From Actinomycetales bacterium JB111 (GTDB lineage Bacteria > Actinomycetota > Actinomycetes > Actinomycetales > Actinomycetaceae): 64,000 nucleotides of DNA. Both the position numbers and the translations under genes were made by a program. The notes below the pieces were generated by a model. It saw nothing but the letters and a program-made list of their open reading frames with translations. It searched no databases and was not told the DNA's origin. The stretch is taken from assembly GCA_900163555.1 (NCBI GenBank), contig FUHX01000025.1, positions 27,094-91,093 of the forward strand, in the 5' to 3' direction. This document shows positions 25,098-33,939 of the stretch, one piece after another. Position 1 is the stretch's first letter, and the number at the start of each line of letters is the position of its first letter.

Positions 25098-26152
25098 AGG
25101 CCGCTCGCCTTCTTCCGACGCACGAGGACGATGAGCGCGGGCGCCCCGATCACGGCCGTGAGGATGCCGGCCTCGATCTCGCCGGTCCCGCCGAGCACTC
25201 GCCCGAGGATGTCCGCCGAGAGCAGGACGACGGGCGCGAACAGGGCGCTGTAGAGGATGATCCAGCGCTGGTCCGGGCCGACGATCCACCGCACGATGTG
25301 CGGGACCATGAGCCCGACGAACGCGATGCCGCCCGTCAGCGCGGTGCCGGAGCCGGCGAGCAGCGTGATCGCGACGATGCTGAGGATGCGGGTCCACGGC
25401 ACGTTGGTGCCGAGGGAGGCCGCGAGGTCGTCGCCCATGGCGATCGAGTTGAGCGGGCCGGACAGCAGGACGGCGAGCACGAGGCCGACGGCGATGAAGA
25501 CGAGGACGGCCGTCGCGTCCGAGAGGCTCGTGCGGGCGAGCGAGCCCAGCCCCCAGTTGCGGATGGACCGGAAGGTGTCCGGGTCGATGAGGGTGAGGAA
25601 CGTCGAGATGCCGTTGAGCACGGCGGCGAGGGCCACGCCCGCGAGCACGAGCGTGACCGAGGAGGCGGCCGCCCGGCCCATCGCCCCGATCATGTAGACG
25701 GTGACCGTGGCGAGGGCGGCGCCGACGAACGCGAACCAGATGTAGCCCTGGATGCCGGACACCCCGAGCACGCCGACGCCGAGGGTGACGGTGAATCCCG
25801 CGCCGGCGTTGACGCCGAGGATGCCGGGGTCCGCGAGCGGGTTGCGGGTGAGCGCCTGGATGAGGGCGCCGGCCACGCCGAACGCGGCGCCGACCATGAT
25901 CCCGATGACGGTCCGTGGCCCGCGCATCGTCCACACGATGATCGCTTCCTCGGTGCCGTCGCCCCGGTGCCACAGCCCGTGCCAGACGCGCGGGATCGAC
26001 AGCGGGTTGGCGCCGATCCCGATGCTCAGCAGCGCGAGCAGGGCGAGCGCCCCGAGGATGATGACCAACCCGAGCGCCCGCCGGGCCGCGAGGGTGCGGG
26101 CCGGCGGGGCGTCGGTTCGGGTGTCACGCTCGTGCGTGGCCGTCAGCGTCAT
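25094..26152 (-). CDS. Iron-siderophore ABC permease, FecCD family (first subunit)
   Basis: 352 residues with about ten helices. FecCD markers: RGPRTVIGIMVGAAFGVAGA, IQALTRNPLADPGILGVNAG, ASLGTNVPWTRIL and GGIAFVGLMVPHIVRWIVGP. The ATG overlaps the stop of the upstream binding-protein gene as ATGA, and its own TGA overlaps the next permease GTG. The product is hydrophobic apart from a short basic N terminus. It acts with the neighbouring permease, ATPase and lipoproteins in uptake of ferric siderophore. Confidence 0.94.
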   Translation of the reverse strand: MTLTATHERDTRTDAPPARTLAARRALGLVIILGALALLALLSIGIGANPLSIPRVWHGLWHRGDGTEEAIIVWTMRGPRTVIGIMVGAAFGVAGALIQALTRNPLADPGILGVNAGAGFTVTLGVGVLGVSGIQGYIWFAFVGAALATVTVYMIGAMGRAAASSVTLVLAGVALAAVLNGISTFLTLIDPDTFRSIRNWGLGSLARTSLSDATAVLVFIAVGLVLAVLLSGPLNSIAMGDDLAASLGTNVPWTRILSIVAITLLAGSGTALTGGIAFVGLMVPHIVRWIVGPDQRWIILYSALFAPVVLLSADILGRVLGGTGEIEAGILTAVIGAPALIVLVRRKKASGL

Positions 26153-27237
26153 TGCGGGTCGATACCCGCCATCGCCTCGGTGAGCTGGTCCACGGTCCAC
26201 GGCAGGGTGAGGACGTTCGGGTAGGACAGCGACCACGCGATCGGCAGGCCACCGGACTCGTCCGGGTCGATGAAGCCGACCGCGTCCCGCTGCACCACGT
26301 CGAGGCTCCCGTAGATCTCGGAGTCCTCGAGCCAGTGCACGGCGTCCTCGATCGTCCCCGAACCGCCGTGCCGCGCGATGAGCAGCCGGTCGGCCTCGAC
26401 CATCTGGAAGTTCTCCAGCGCGATCTCGCCGTCGGCGGCCGCCAGCGCTCCGGCGTTCGGGTGCGGGGCGAAGCCGAGCTGGGTGAGGAGCTCCTCGGTG
26501 GACGAGCCCGCCGTGTTGAGGAACTCCAGCCCGGCCTCCTCGCCGCGGTTCATCACCAGGCCGAGCGTCTGCCCCTCGTACTCGGGGTGCTCCGCGGCCG
26601 TCTCGGTCACGGCGGCCTCCGCGTCGACGACGAGCTGGTCGGCCTCGGTCCGGAGGTCGAGCGCGTCGCCGATGATCTCGGTGGTCTCCTGCCAGGGCAG
26701 CTCCCCCTCGCTCTCCGGGGCGAGGACGGGCGCGATGGTCGTCAGCGCGTCCCAGTCGTCCTCCAGGCCCGCGTAGCTGAGGGCCACGATGAGGTCCGGC
26801 TCGGTCGCCGCGAGGGACTCGATCGGCAGGGCGTCCGCCCACGGGTCGACCACCTCGGCGTCGGCGAGCTGGTCGGCGTGCTCCGCCCACCACGGCCAGT
26901 CCGCGCTCTCCCAGGGGGTGGCGACAGGGGAGACGCCGAGGCCGAGCACCACCTCGAGCTCGCCGAGCCCGCCGAGCACGGCGACCCGCTCCGGGCGCTC
27001 CGGGATCGTGGTCTCGCCGTACGGGGTGTCGTAGGTCAGGGGGTAGGTCGTGTCGCCGTCGGCCGCGGGCAGCAGCGAGTCCTCGGCGGCGTCCGAGCCG
27101 GACTCGTCGCCGTCCTCGCCGCCGCCGGAGCAGGCCGTGAGCGCGAGCGAGGCGAGCAGGACGCAGGCGACGCCGTAGCCGGTCGCCCGGCCGCGCAGGG
27201 GCCGGGAGAAGATCGTGGTCAGGATCGAGGGGTTCAT
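26149..27237 (-). CDS. Siderophore-binding lipoprotein (FepB/FhuD family), copy 1
   Basis: 362-residue cluster A-III solute-binding lipoprotein. Lipobox LTAC follows a hydrophobic signal, then an acidic Ser/Asp linker. The two-lobed periplasmic_BP_2 fold is shown by TIPERPERVAVLGGLGELEVVLGLG, PIESLAATEPDLIVAL and the inter-lobe helix around WQETTEIIGDALDL. It captures ferric siderophore outside the membrane and delivers it to the permease encoded next. It overlaps both neighbours by four bases. A second lipoprotein gene directly upstream suggests two ligand specificities. Confidence 0.92.
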   Translation of the reverse strand: MNPSILTTIFSRPLRGRATGYGVACVLLASLALTACSGGGEDGDESGSDAAEDSLLPAADGDTTYPLTYDTPYGETTIPERPERVAVLGGLGELEVVLGLGVSPVATPWESADWPWWAEHADQLADAEVVDPWADALPIESLAATEPDLIVALSYAGLEDDWDALTTIAPVLAPESEGELPWQETTEIIGDALDLRTEADQLVVDAEAAVTETAAEHPEYEGQTLGLVMNRGEEAGLEFLNTAGSSTEELLTQLGFAPHPNAGALAAADGEIALENFQMVEADRLLIARHGGSGTIEDAVHWLEDSEIYGSLDVVQRDAVGFIDPDESGGLPIAWSLSYPNVLTLPWTVDQLTEAMAGIDPQ

Positions 27238-28379
27238 CCGAGCACCTCGGCGAGCATCGGGACGATGGCCTCGGCGGCGAACTGCATGCCGAGCGGCCCG
27301 CCGGTGCCGAGCGCCCAGGACAGGTTGCCCGGGTGGTCCACGCCGTCGAGGACGTAGCCCGTGCCCTCGGCGTTGTTCGTGATGACGACGAGGTTGCCGT
27401 CCTGGACCGCGCCGAGCCCCTGGAACAGCTCGGTCTCCAGCAGGAGTCGGTCGGCCTCGCCGGGCACGCCCGTGGTGTCTCCGACGATGACGACGTCGGC
27501 GTCGACCTGGCCGACGAGCTCCGCGCTCACCAGGTCGTCGGCCGCGAAGTCGTCCGCGTTCGGGTGCGGCGCGAAGCCGAGGTCCACCAGCAGCCGCTCC
27601 GTGTCCGACCCGGTGGTGTTGCTGAACGACGTGCCCCACTCCTCGCTGTACTGCACGAGGTAGGAGACGGTGAGTCCCTCGAACTCCGGGTGGTCCTCCC
27701 GCAGGTCGGCGAAGAAGGCGTCGTAGTCGTCGATGGCCCCGGCGGCCGCGCCCGGCAGGTCGATGGCCTCGCCGATCGACTCGGCCTGCGCCCGCCAGTC
27801 CATCACCTCGTCGTCGTCGGACTCGGACACCGTGAGCACGGGGGCGATAGCGGCGGCCTGGTCCCACTCGGCGTCCATGTCCTTGCCGAACACGACGATG
27901 AGGTCCGGGTCCGCGGCCGCGACCGTCTCCCACGGGACCGCTCCCGTGTAGTCGGCCGGGAAGGTGGTCTCGATCTCGCCGGGCAGGGCGTCCAGCGTCC
28001 ACGCGGCCCGCTCGATGACGTCCGAGGCGAGCACCGGCGTCACGCCGAGCGTCGCGAGGATCTCGACGTCGATGCCGGTCGGGCTCACGACGGCGATGCG
28101 CTCGGGACGCGACGGGAGGGTCGTCTCCCCGTAGGCGCTCTCGAGCGCGAGGGGGTACTCGGTCACACCCTCCCCCGCGGGCACGAGCCCCGTCGCGGGG
28201 TCGGACCCGCCGTCGGCGACGGGGGCGGCCTCGCCCGTGCCGGACTCGGCACCCTGCTCGACGACGGAGCCGCCGGTCCCGGCGTCCTCGTCACCGTCCG
28301 AGCAGGCGGCGAGGACGACGACGGCGGCGAGCGCCAGGGCCGTCGTCGTCGAACGGGTTCTCATGCGTGATGCGGACAT
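27234..28379 (-). CDS. Siderophore-binding lipoprotein (FepB/FhuD family), copy 2
   Basis: 381 residues with lipobox LAAC (Cys about 26) and a long Gly/Asp/Glu linker. Fold markers are TLPSRPERIAVVSPTGIDVEILATLG, VPWETVAAADPDLIVVFGKD and WRAQAESIGEAIDLP. It is only partly similar to the adjacent lipoprotein, pointing to a different siderophore or a specialised partner. First gene of the eight-gene operon. The start region carries two possible ATGs (residues 1 and 6); the first is kept because of AGAGG upstream. The promoter region holds a DtxR-like box at 28436. Confidence 0.92.
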   Translation of the reverse strand: MSASRMRTRSTTTALALAAVVVLAACSDGDEDAGTGGSVVEQGAESGTGEAAPVADGGSDPATGLVPAGEGVTEYPLALESAYGETTLPSRPERIAVVSPTGIDVEILATLGVTPVLASDVIERAAWTLDALPGEIETTFPADYTGAVPWETVAAADPDLIVVFGKDMDAEWDQAAAIAPVLTVSESDDDEVMDWRAQAESIGEAIDLPGAAAGAIDDYDAFFADLREDHPEFEGLTVSYLVQYSEEWGTSFSNTTGSDTERLLVDLGFAPHPNADDFAADDLVSAELVGQVDADVVIVGDTTGVPGEADRLLLETELFQGLGAVQDGNLVVITNNAEGTGYVLDGVDHPGNLSWALGTGGPLGMQFAAEAIVPMLAEVLG

Positions 28380-28435
28380 GCCTCTGCCTTCTGATCAGTG
28401 GACCGTCGCCCCGTAGCGACGTCAACCTGTTTAAG

Positions 28436-28454
28436 TTATGTATGCCTTACCTAA
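28436..28454. promoter_or_regulatory. DtxR/IdeR-like iron box
   Basis: TTATGTATGCCTTACCTAA matches the palindromic consensus TTAGGTTAGCCTAACCTAA at 15 of 19 positions. It lies 57 bp upstream of the first gene of the siderophore operon and 62 bp upstream of the divergent AraC gene, so an iron-loaded DtxR-type repressor could control both. Confidence 0.65.
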
Positions 28455-28515
28455 TATGGGAGTGCGCGCCGCGACAAGGCCCGCGCACTTTGCGACGATT
28501 CCCCGGAGCCCCCGC

Positions 28516-29289
28516 ATGTCCGCCGTCCTGACGCCGTCCCCGCCCGCGCTCGGTGCCGCCACGCACTGGCCGGTCGACCTTCCGCCCGCCGCGATCCCGC
28601 CGCGCGTCCACGACGACGAGCACCTGCTGCTGTGGCAGGTGCGCGGGACCTCCACGCTGCACGTGGACGGGGTCGCGCACGTGCTCACCATGGGGCACGC
28701 CCTGTGGCTTCCCGCCGGTGTCAGGCACCGCGGCACCGTGCACGCCAACTCGGTCCTGCTGCCGATGTTCTTCCCCGTGGCGAGCGCGGCGACGACCCTG
28801 CGCCGTCCCACGCTGATCTCGGTCGACCGCGAGATGCGCAACCTCTTCCTCGCCGAGGTGCAGATGAGCTACACGGTCATCCAGCCGGCCATCGACCTGA
28901 GCAGCCAGATCCTCGCGCTCATCGAGTCCTGCCCCGCGGCGTCGACGCTCCTCCCGATGCCGACCTCCGAGAGCGCGCGTGCCGTCGCGGACCACCTGCG
29001 CCGGAACCCCGGCGACCCGCGCGGCCTGACCGAGCTCGCCGCCCAGGTACACACGTCCGTCCGCTCCCTCGAGCGGATCTTCCTCGCCGAGACCGGCACG
29101 ACCGTGCGCGCCTGGCGGATGCAGGCGCGGATGGAGACGGCGGCGACCCTGCTGCGCGCCGGCGCGACCGTCGGCGCCGTGGCCTCCCGCGTCGGATACG
29201 CCGACGCCGCCTCGCTGCGTCGGGCCTTCCGGAAGCACTACGGGATGGGGCCCGCCGAGTACGCGCAGACCTTCTCGGGAGTGCAGTAG
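28516..29289 (+). CDS. AraC family regulator with cupin sensor domain
   Basis: 257 residues. The N-terminal cupin-like part (about 15-100) contains DDEHLLLWQVRGTSTLHVDG and WLPAGVRHRGTV. The C-terminal AraC HTH (about 165-255) contains LTELAAQVHTSVRSLERIF and VGAVASRVGYADAASLRRAFRKHYG. ATG 28516 has GGAG seven bases upstream; an earlier in-frame ATG at 28438 lies inside the DtxR-like box and is less likely. Divergent from the siderophore operon, which it probably activates, perhaps in response to siderophore. Effector unknown. Confidence 0.9.
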   Translation: MSAVLTPSPPALGAATHWPVDLPPAAIPPRVHDDEHLLLWQVRGTSTLHVDGVAHVLTMGHALWLPAGVRHRGTVHANSVLLPMFFPVASAATTLRRPTLISVDREMRNLFLAEVQMSYTVIQPAIDLSSQILALIESCPAASTLLPMPTSESARAVADHLRRNPGDPRGLTELAAQVHTSVRSLERIFLAETGTTVRAWRMQARMETAATLLRAGATVGAVASRVGYADAASLRRAFRKHYGMGPAEYAQTFSGVQ

Positions 29290-29311
29290 GACGAACGAGC
29301 CCGGGCTCTCG

Positions 29312-30847
29312 TCATCCCGCCCGGGACGACTCGAGGTACTCGCGGGGCGAGAACCCGTGCCGGCGGCGGAACGCCCGGCTGAACGCCGACAGGTGCCGGT
29401 ATCCCACGCGACGCGCCGCGACGCTGGGGTCGAGACCGCCCGCCATGAGGTCCCTGGCCGCCTGCGCCCGCATCGACGACCGCCAGGAGGCGAACCCGCA
29501 GCCCACCTGCGCGCGGAAGTCCCGGTCGATCTGGGCTGGCGTGACCCCCAGCTCCTCCGCCCACTCGCGCAGGCCCCGCACGTCGCCCGGGTCGGCCGCG
29601 ACGCGGCGGGCGATCTCGCCCGCCGGACCGTGGGCGGGCGTTCCCCTGGCGTCATCGGCGTGTGCGTGCTCCCTGAAGTACCCGTCCTCGTCCCCGGGCG
29701 GGGTGTGCGCGAGGGCGGGCGACGACGTCGGGCGGTCCTCCCGGTAGGAGAACGGGAGCGCGATCGCGCCCTCCCGCAGGTGGACCTCGTGCTCGAGGCC
29801 CGCGGTCATGCGGACGGCGTCCCCGCGCGCCAGGTTCTGGGTCCGGTCCCCCACCCGCACGCGCGCGGATCCTCGGTACATCCAGAGCCACACGGTCACG
29901 TGCGGGTAGGTGCGCCGCTCCGCGAGCGAGGCAGGGACGCCGGGCGGCGGGCCGTCCCCCGTCAGGAGCTCGGACCACCAGGCGAGCGGGCCATCAGCCG
30001 CCCGCGGTTCGTTCGCCACCCGCGGCCCGACGACGCCGGAACCTCCCGTGGACCGGGTGCCCACGGCGGTACCGGCACCCCGGGCGGAGTCGGCGCCGAC
30101 GGCGGACCGGACGCCGTCGGCGTCCTGAGCTGCCTCCACGGACCCACCCCCCGCGGCGGTCCCGGTCCCCGCCAGCCACTCGCCGGGCGTGCGGCCCTCC
30201 GTCCGGGCGAACGCGCGGATGAAGCCGGTCGTCGTCGCGAATCCCACGCGCCTCGCGGTCGACGCGACGGACTCCCCCGCCCTCAGGTGCTCGCGCGCCA
30301 CGGCGAGGCGGCAGCCCAGGCGCCACCCGGCGACCGACATGCCGACCTCGGCGGCGAAGATCCTGCGCAGCGTCCGCGCACTGACGCCGACCGAGGCGGA
30401 CAGCTGCTCGACGGAGTCGGTCCGGCCCGGGTCGCGCACCAGCGCGAGCGCGACGTCCCGCCCGGCCGCGGTGCGGGGGATCGACACGCCCGCGGGCACC
30501 GTGCGCTCCCGCCCGCTCCCCCACGGCAGGTGGGACAGCGGGGAGACCTGCTGCGCGAACCGGGACACCACCCAGTCACGCCAGTCCGCCCGGTCCTCGC
30601 GCACGGTCACGCGCGCGAGCGCCGGCGGCAGCTCGCCCGCCGGGATCGTCAGCGGGACGACGACCGTCCCCGGGCGCGTACGCACCTCGTGCCGGACGCC
30701 GGCGGGGACGAGCACGAGCTGCCCGGTCCGGAGCTCCCGGGTCTCGCCACCGACGTCGACGACGCACGACCCCACGTGCACGAACAGCACCAGGTGGACG
30801 TCCCGGCGGCGCCGGCCCCCGACCGTCACGGCGGGTATGTCAAGCAC
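29312..30847 (-). CDS. Double AraC regulator: two cupin-HTH units in one polypeptide
   Basis: 511 residues made of two complete AraC-type units. Unit 1: cupin (about 5-100, GQLVLVPAGVRHEVRT) and HTH (about 130-235, SVEQLSASVGVSARTLRRIF, ARRVGFATTTGFIRAFART). A Gly/Ala linker follows (about 237-285). Unit 2: cupin (about 290-375, GDAVRMTAGLEHEVHL) and HTH (about 410-508, VAARRVGYRHLSAFSRAFRR). The reading frame is continuous, so it is not a split artefact. The start is placed at GTG 30847 with CGGAG seven bases upstream; an earlier ATG would overlap the divergent lipoprotein gene. It converges on the other AraC gene and probably controls the flanking siderophore genes. Confidence 0.87.
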   Translation of the reverse strand: MLDIPAVTVGGRRRRDVHLVLFVHVGSCVVDVGGETRELRTGQLVLVPAGVRHEVRTRPGTVVVPLTIPAGELPPALARVTVREDRADWRDWVVSRFAQQVSPLSHLPWGSGRERTVPAGVSIPRTAAGRDVALALVRDPGRTDSVEQLSASVGVSARTLRRIFAAEVGMSVAGWRLGCRLAVAREHLRAGESVASTARRVGFATTTGFIRAFARTEGRTPGEWLAGTGTAAGGGSVEAAQDADGVRSAVGADSARGAGTAVGTRSTGGSGVVGPRVANEPRAADGPLAWWSELLTGDGPPPGVPASLAERRTYPHVTVWLWMYRGSARVRVGDRTQNLARGDAVRMTAGLEHEVHLREGAIALPFSYREDRPTSSPALAHTPPGDEDGYFREHAHADDARGTPAHGPAGEIARRVAADPGDVRGLREWAEELGVTPAQIDRDFRAQVGCGFASWRSSMRAQAARDLMAGGLDPSVAARRVGYRHLSAFSRAFRRRHGFSPREYLESSRAG

Positions 30848-30951
30848 GTGGCCGCTCCGGCAGATCCATTTCCACAACGAGAGCCTAGCGTTAATCGACT
30901 CTGCTCTCGATCGGCACCGCTCGGGAGCGCACCCGCCCCCAAGGAGCCCGA

Positions 30952-32037
30952 ATGAACGTCCGCGCCTCACGCCGCCTTCCCGCCCTCGTCGCCGCCGCGC
31001 TGATCCTCCCCCTCGCCGCGTGCGGGGGCTCCGACGACGACGCCTCGCCCTCCGACGGGAGGTCGACGTCCGGCGAGGAGACGGGGACGGACGAGACAGG
31101 GACGGGCGAGGCCGGGTCCGACGACGCCGGCGGGACGGCCTCCGACGGCGCGTCGGACGACACGTCCGGCGGGACCTCCGCCGAGGACTACTACCCCCAC
31201 ACGGTCCGGTCGCTCTACGGCGACGTCACGATCGAGCAGGAACCGGAGCGGATCGTCGCGCTGTGGTCCCCGATCGGGGACGACCTCCACGCCCTCGGCG
31301 CCATGCCCGTCGCCGTCGCCGGCGACCCGGCCACGTACGACGAGGCCATGCCCTGGATCCCGGACGAGCTCCGCGAGATCACCGACCCCGCGCTCGTGAC
31401 ACCCGACGGCATCAACGTCGAGGCCGTCGCCGCGCTCGAGCCGGACCTCATCATCGTCGCGCCGTACCAGGTGCAGGACGAGGCCGTGTTCGACCAGCTG
31501 AGCGTCGTCGCCCCGACGATCTCGGTCGACACCGAAGGCCTGAACCCCGACTGGGACGAACGCCTCCTGCTGTCCGCCGAGGCGGTCAACGAGACGGGGC
31601 CGGCGCAGGAGCTCATCGCCGAGACCGAGGCCGACTTCGCCGAGGTGGGTGCGCAGGTACCCGGCATCGAGGACATGACCTACAACTGGGTCCTCTTCAA
31701 CCAGGGCCAGTACGGCTTCGGGAACGGGTCGGTCCTCGAGCTCTTCGGGCTGAGCCCGGCCGACAGCCAGGACAACTCGAACTCCGCCGACGCCGGCCTC
31801 TCGCCCGAGCAGACCTCGCTGCTGGACGCCGACCTCCTCGCCGTGTGGCCCGTCGAGGAGGATGGCCGCGAGACCCTCGAGGCGGACCCCCTCTTCCAGA
31901 ACCTCCCGTCGGTCCAGGCCGACACGGTCCACTTCGCCTCGCTCGCAATGGCCGACGCGCTCAACGTCCCGGACCCGTACGCGCTGCCGTGGTTCCTCGA
32001 GGAGATCACGCCGACGATCCTCGCCCTCGGCGAGTGA
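30952..32037 (+). CDS. Siderophore-binding lipoprotein (FepB/FhuD family), copy 3
   Basis: 361 residues with lipobox LAAC (Cys about 24), then a very Ser/Asp/Gly/Thr-rich linker to about residue 75. The binding fold shows TIEQEPERIVALWSPIGDDLHALG, VEAVAALEPDLIIVAPYQ and ADTVHFASLAMADALNVPDPYALPWFL. It is the only FepB-type protein in module 2 and has no FecCD permease of its own, so it must share the permease of module 1 or deliver to the ABC pair at 33940-37544. The start ATG has AAGGAG upstream. The 104 bp before it contain AGCCTAGCGTTAA, only weakly like an iron box. Confidence 0.92.
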   Translation: MNVRASRRLPALVAAALILPLAACGGSDDDASPSDGRSTSGEETGTDETGTGEAGSDDAGGTASDGASDDTSGGTSAEDYYPHTVRSLYGDVTIEQEPERIVALWSPIGDDLHALGAMPVAVAGDPATYDEAMPWIPDELREITDPALVTPDGINVEAVAALEPDLIIVAPYQVQDEAVFDQLSVVAPTISVDTEGLNPDWDERLLLSAEAVNETGPAQELIAETEADFAEVGAQVPGIEDMTYNWVLFNQGQYGFGNGSVLELFGLSPADSQDNSNSADAGLSPEQTSLLDADLLAVWPVEEDGRETLEADPLFQNLPSVQADTVHFASLAMADALNVPDPYALPWFLEEITPTILALGE

Positions 32038-32063
32038 CCCGCCCGGCCTGAGGGAGACGCGAC

Positions 32064-33920
32064 GTGCCGAGCACCGCCCGACCGATGACCGTGTACCCGA
32101 TCGCCCTCCGCACGCTGGAGGTGCTGCGGGTGGAGGACCTGACCCCGGCGCTCCGCCGGGTGACGCTCACCGGCGAGGAGCTGGGGGCGTTCACGACCCC
32201 GAACGGGATCGCGACGGCCGAGTTCGTCTCGACCGGGTTCGACGACGACGTCCGGCTCTTCTTCCCCTACCCCGGCGAGTCCGAGCCCGTCCTCCCCACG
32301 CCGAGGGACGGCGGCCTCGTCTTCCCGAAGGACCCCAAGCCCCTGGGGAAGAACTACACGGTGCGGGGCTTCGACCCGGCCACGCGCGAGCTGGACATCG
32401 ACTTCATCAAGCACGGCGTCGGCGTGGCGACGACGTGGGCCTACCGCACCTACCCCGGGGACCGCGTGCACGTCGCCGGCCCGACGGCGTCGCAGGGCAT
32501 CCCGGTCGGCACCGACTGGATCCTGGTCGCCGGCGACGACACGGCGATCCCGGCGATCGCCCGGCTGATCGAGGACCTTCCCGCGGACGCCCGGGCACAG
32601 GTCTTCATCGAGGTCGCCGAGTCGTCGCTCGCGATCGACCTGCACGAGCCCCCGGGGGTGACCGTCACCTGGCTGCCGAGGGAGGGCGCACCCGCCGGCA
32701 CCACGACCCTGCTGCTGGACGCGGTCCGGGCGGCGCAGTGGTGGGAGGGCACCGCGTTCGCGTGGATCGCCGGCGAGCAGTCGGCCGTCCGCGACCTGCG
32801 CCGCCACCTCGTGGCCGACCGCGGACTCGCCCGAGACCTCATCAGCTTCACGGGGTACTGGAAGCGCCAGCAGGTCGTCTCGATGGCCGACGACGAGGCG
32901 GTCCCTGACCCCGAGCGGAACGAGGAGGCCTTCGAGAGGTTCCACGAGCAGGCCGAGATCCTCCCGCCGATCGCGATCCGGCTGGCCGCGGACCTCGAGA
33001 TCGGCGAGCACATCGGGAACGGGGTGACGACCCCTGCCGCCCTGGCCGCCGCGACCGGCACCGACGAGCGGGCGCTGGCGAAGTTCCTCCGCTACCTCCA
33101 CGCCATCGAGATCCTCGAGCCCGACGGGCCCGGGTACCGGCTCAGCGAGACCGGCGAGTTCCTCACCGACGTGTACGTCCGGGACGCGATCCGCAGCGAC
33201 GGCGCCCAGTCGCGCCGCGAGCGGGCCCTGGCCGGCCTGGGGCACTCGGTGCGCACCGGGACCTCCGCCTACCGGTCCGTCACGGGCGTCGACGTCTCCG
33301 AGCTGCTGACCGACCCGACGTACGCCGAGCTCGCCCTGGAGAACCTGTCGGAGTTCGCCCCCTACCTCGCGGTCCCCCTCGCCCAGGCCCGCGCCTTCCT
33401 GGGCGTCCGCCACGTCGTCGTGCGGTCGGCGGGCTCCGCGGCGATCGCCGCGGAGCTCGTGCGCTACCTGCCCGAGGCGACCGTGGACATCGCGGACATG
33501 CCGACGAACGCGAGCTGGTTCCGGCGGGACCTGCCCCGGGTGCTCCCCGAGGAGGACCTGCGCGCCCGCGTGACCGTGACCGACGCGGGGCCGACCGAGT
33601 TCGCCCCGGGGGCCGACGCGGTGCTGTTCGTGCACGAGCTGTCCGCCCGGCGCGATGCGGATGCGGCGCTCATCCTTCGGCGCGCGGCCGCCTCGCTCGC
33701 CCGGGGCGGCAGCATCCTCCTGCTCGAGGACACGTTCGACACGGACCGGCTCGACGAGCACGCCGCCGAGAACGACCTCCAGCTGCTCACGCTGTACGGG
33801 GCGGGCCACCGGACGGCCGCCGAGCTCGACGACGTGATCGCGGCCGCCGGCCTGCGCACGGCGGAGAGGGAGGCGGTCGGCTGGGGCAACATCCTGCGCA
33901 CGCTCGTGCCGAACTCCTAG
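32064..33920 (+). CDS. SIP flavoreductase fused to a methyltransferase-fold domain (paralogue 2)
   Basis: 618 residues with the same architecture as the protein at 21378: SIP domain (about 10-290; FAD motif KNYT at 96-99 where RxYT is usual, KHGVGVATTWA, WILVAGDDTAIPAIARL, GYWKRQ), a winged-helix segment (AALAAATGTDERALAKFLRYLH), and a C-terminal Rossmann-like domain whose glycine loop is replaced by VVVRSAGSAAIAAEL. Closing residues GWGNILRTL parallel GWGFTLYTV in paralogue 1. Start GTG 32064 is preceded by GAGGGAG. It is 26 bases after the lipoprotein gene, so co-transcribed. Loss of the SAM motif in both copies suggests the C-terminal domain binds something else, possibly the siderophore. 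Confidence 0.87.
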   Translation: MPSTARPMTVYPIALRTLEVLRVEDLTPALRRVTLTGEELGAFTTPNGIATAEFVSTGFDDDVRLFFPYPGESEPVLPTPRDGGLVFPKDPKPLGKNYTVRGFDPATRELDIDFIKHGVGVATTWAYRTYPGDRVHVAGPTASQGIPVGTDWILVAGDDTAIPAIARLIEDLPADARAQVFIEVAESSLAIDLHEPPGVTVTWLPREGAPAGTTTLLLDAVRAAQWWEGTAFAWIAGEQSAVRDLRRHLVADRGLARDLISFTGYWKRQQVVSMADDEAVPDPERNEEAFERFHEQAEILPPIAIRLAADLEIGEHIGNGVTTPAALAAATGTDERALAKFLRYLHAIEILEPDGPGYRLSETGEFLTDVYVRDAIRSDGAQSRRERALAGLGHSVRTGTSAYRSVTGVDVSELLTDPTYAELALENLSEFAPYLAVPLAQARAFLGVRHVVVRSAGSAAIAAELVRYLPEATVDIADMPTNASWFRRDLPRVLPEEDLRARVTVTDAGPTEFAPGADAVLFVHELSARRDADAALILRRAAASLARGGSILLLEDTFDTDRLDEHAAENDLQLLTLYGAGHRTAAELDDVIAAAGLRTAEREAVGWGNILRTLVPNS

Positions 33921-33939
33921 CGGGAGCGGCGGCCCGGCC

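Noticed and set aside
30848..30970. ATG 30970 as the start of the double AraC gene
   Set aside because: It would overlap the divergent lipoprotein gene and its promoter; GTG 30847 has CGGAG at good spacing.
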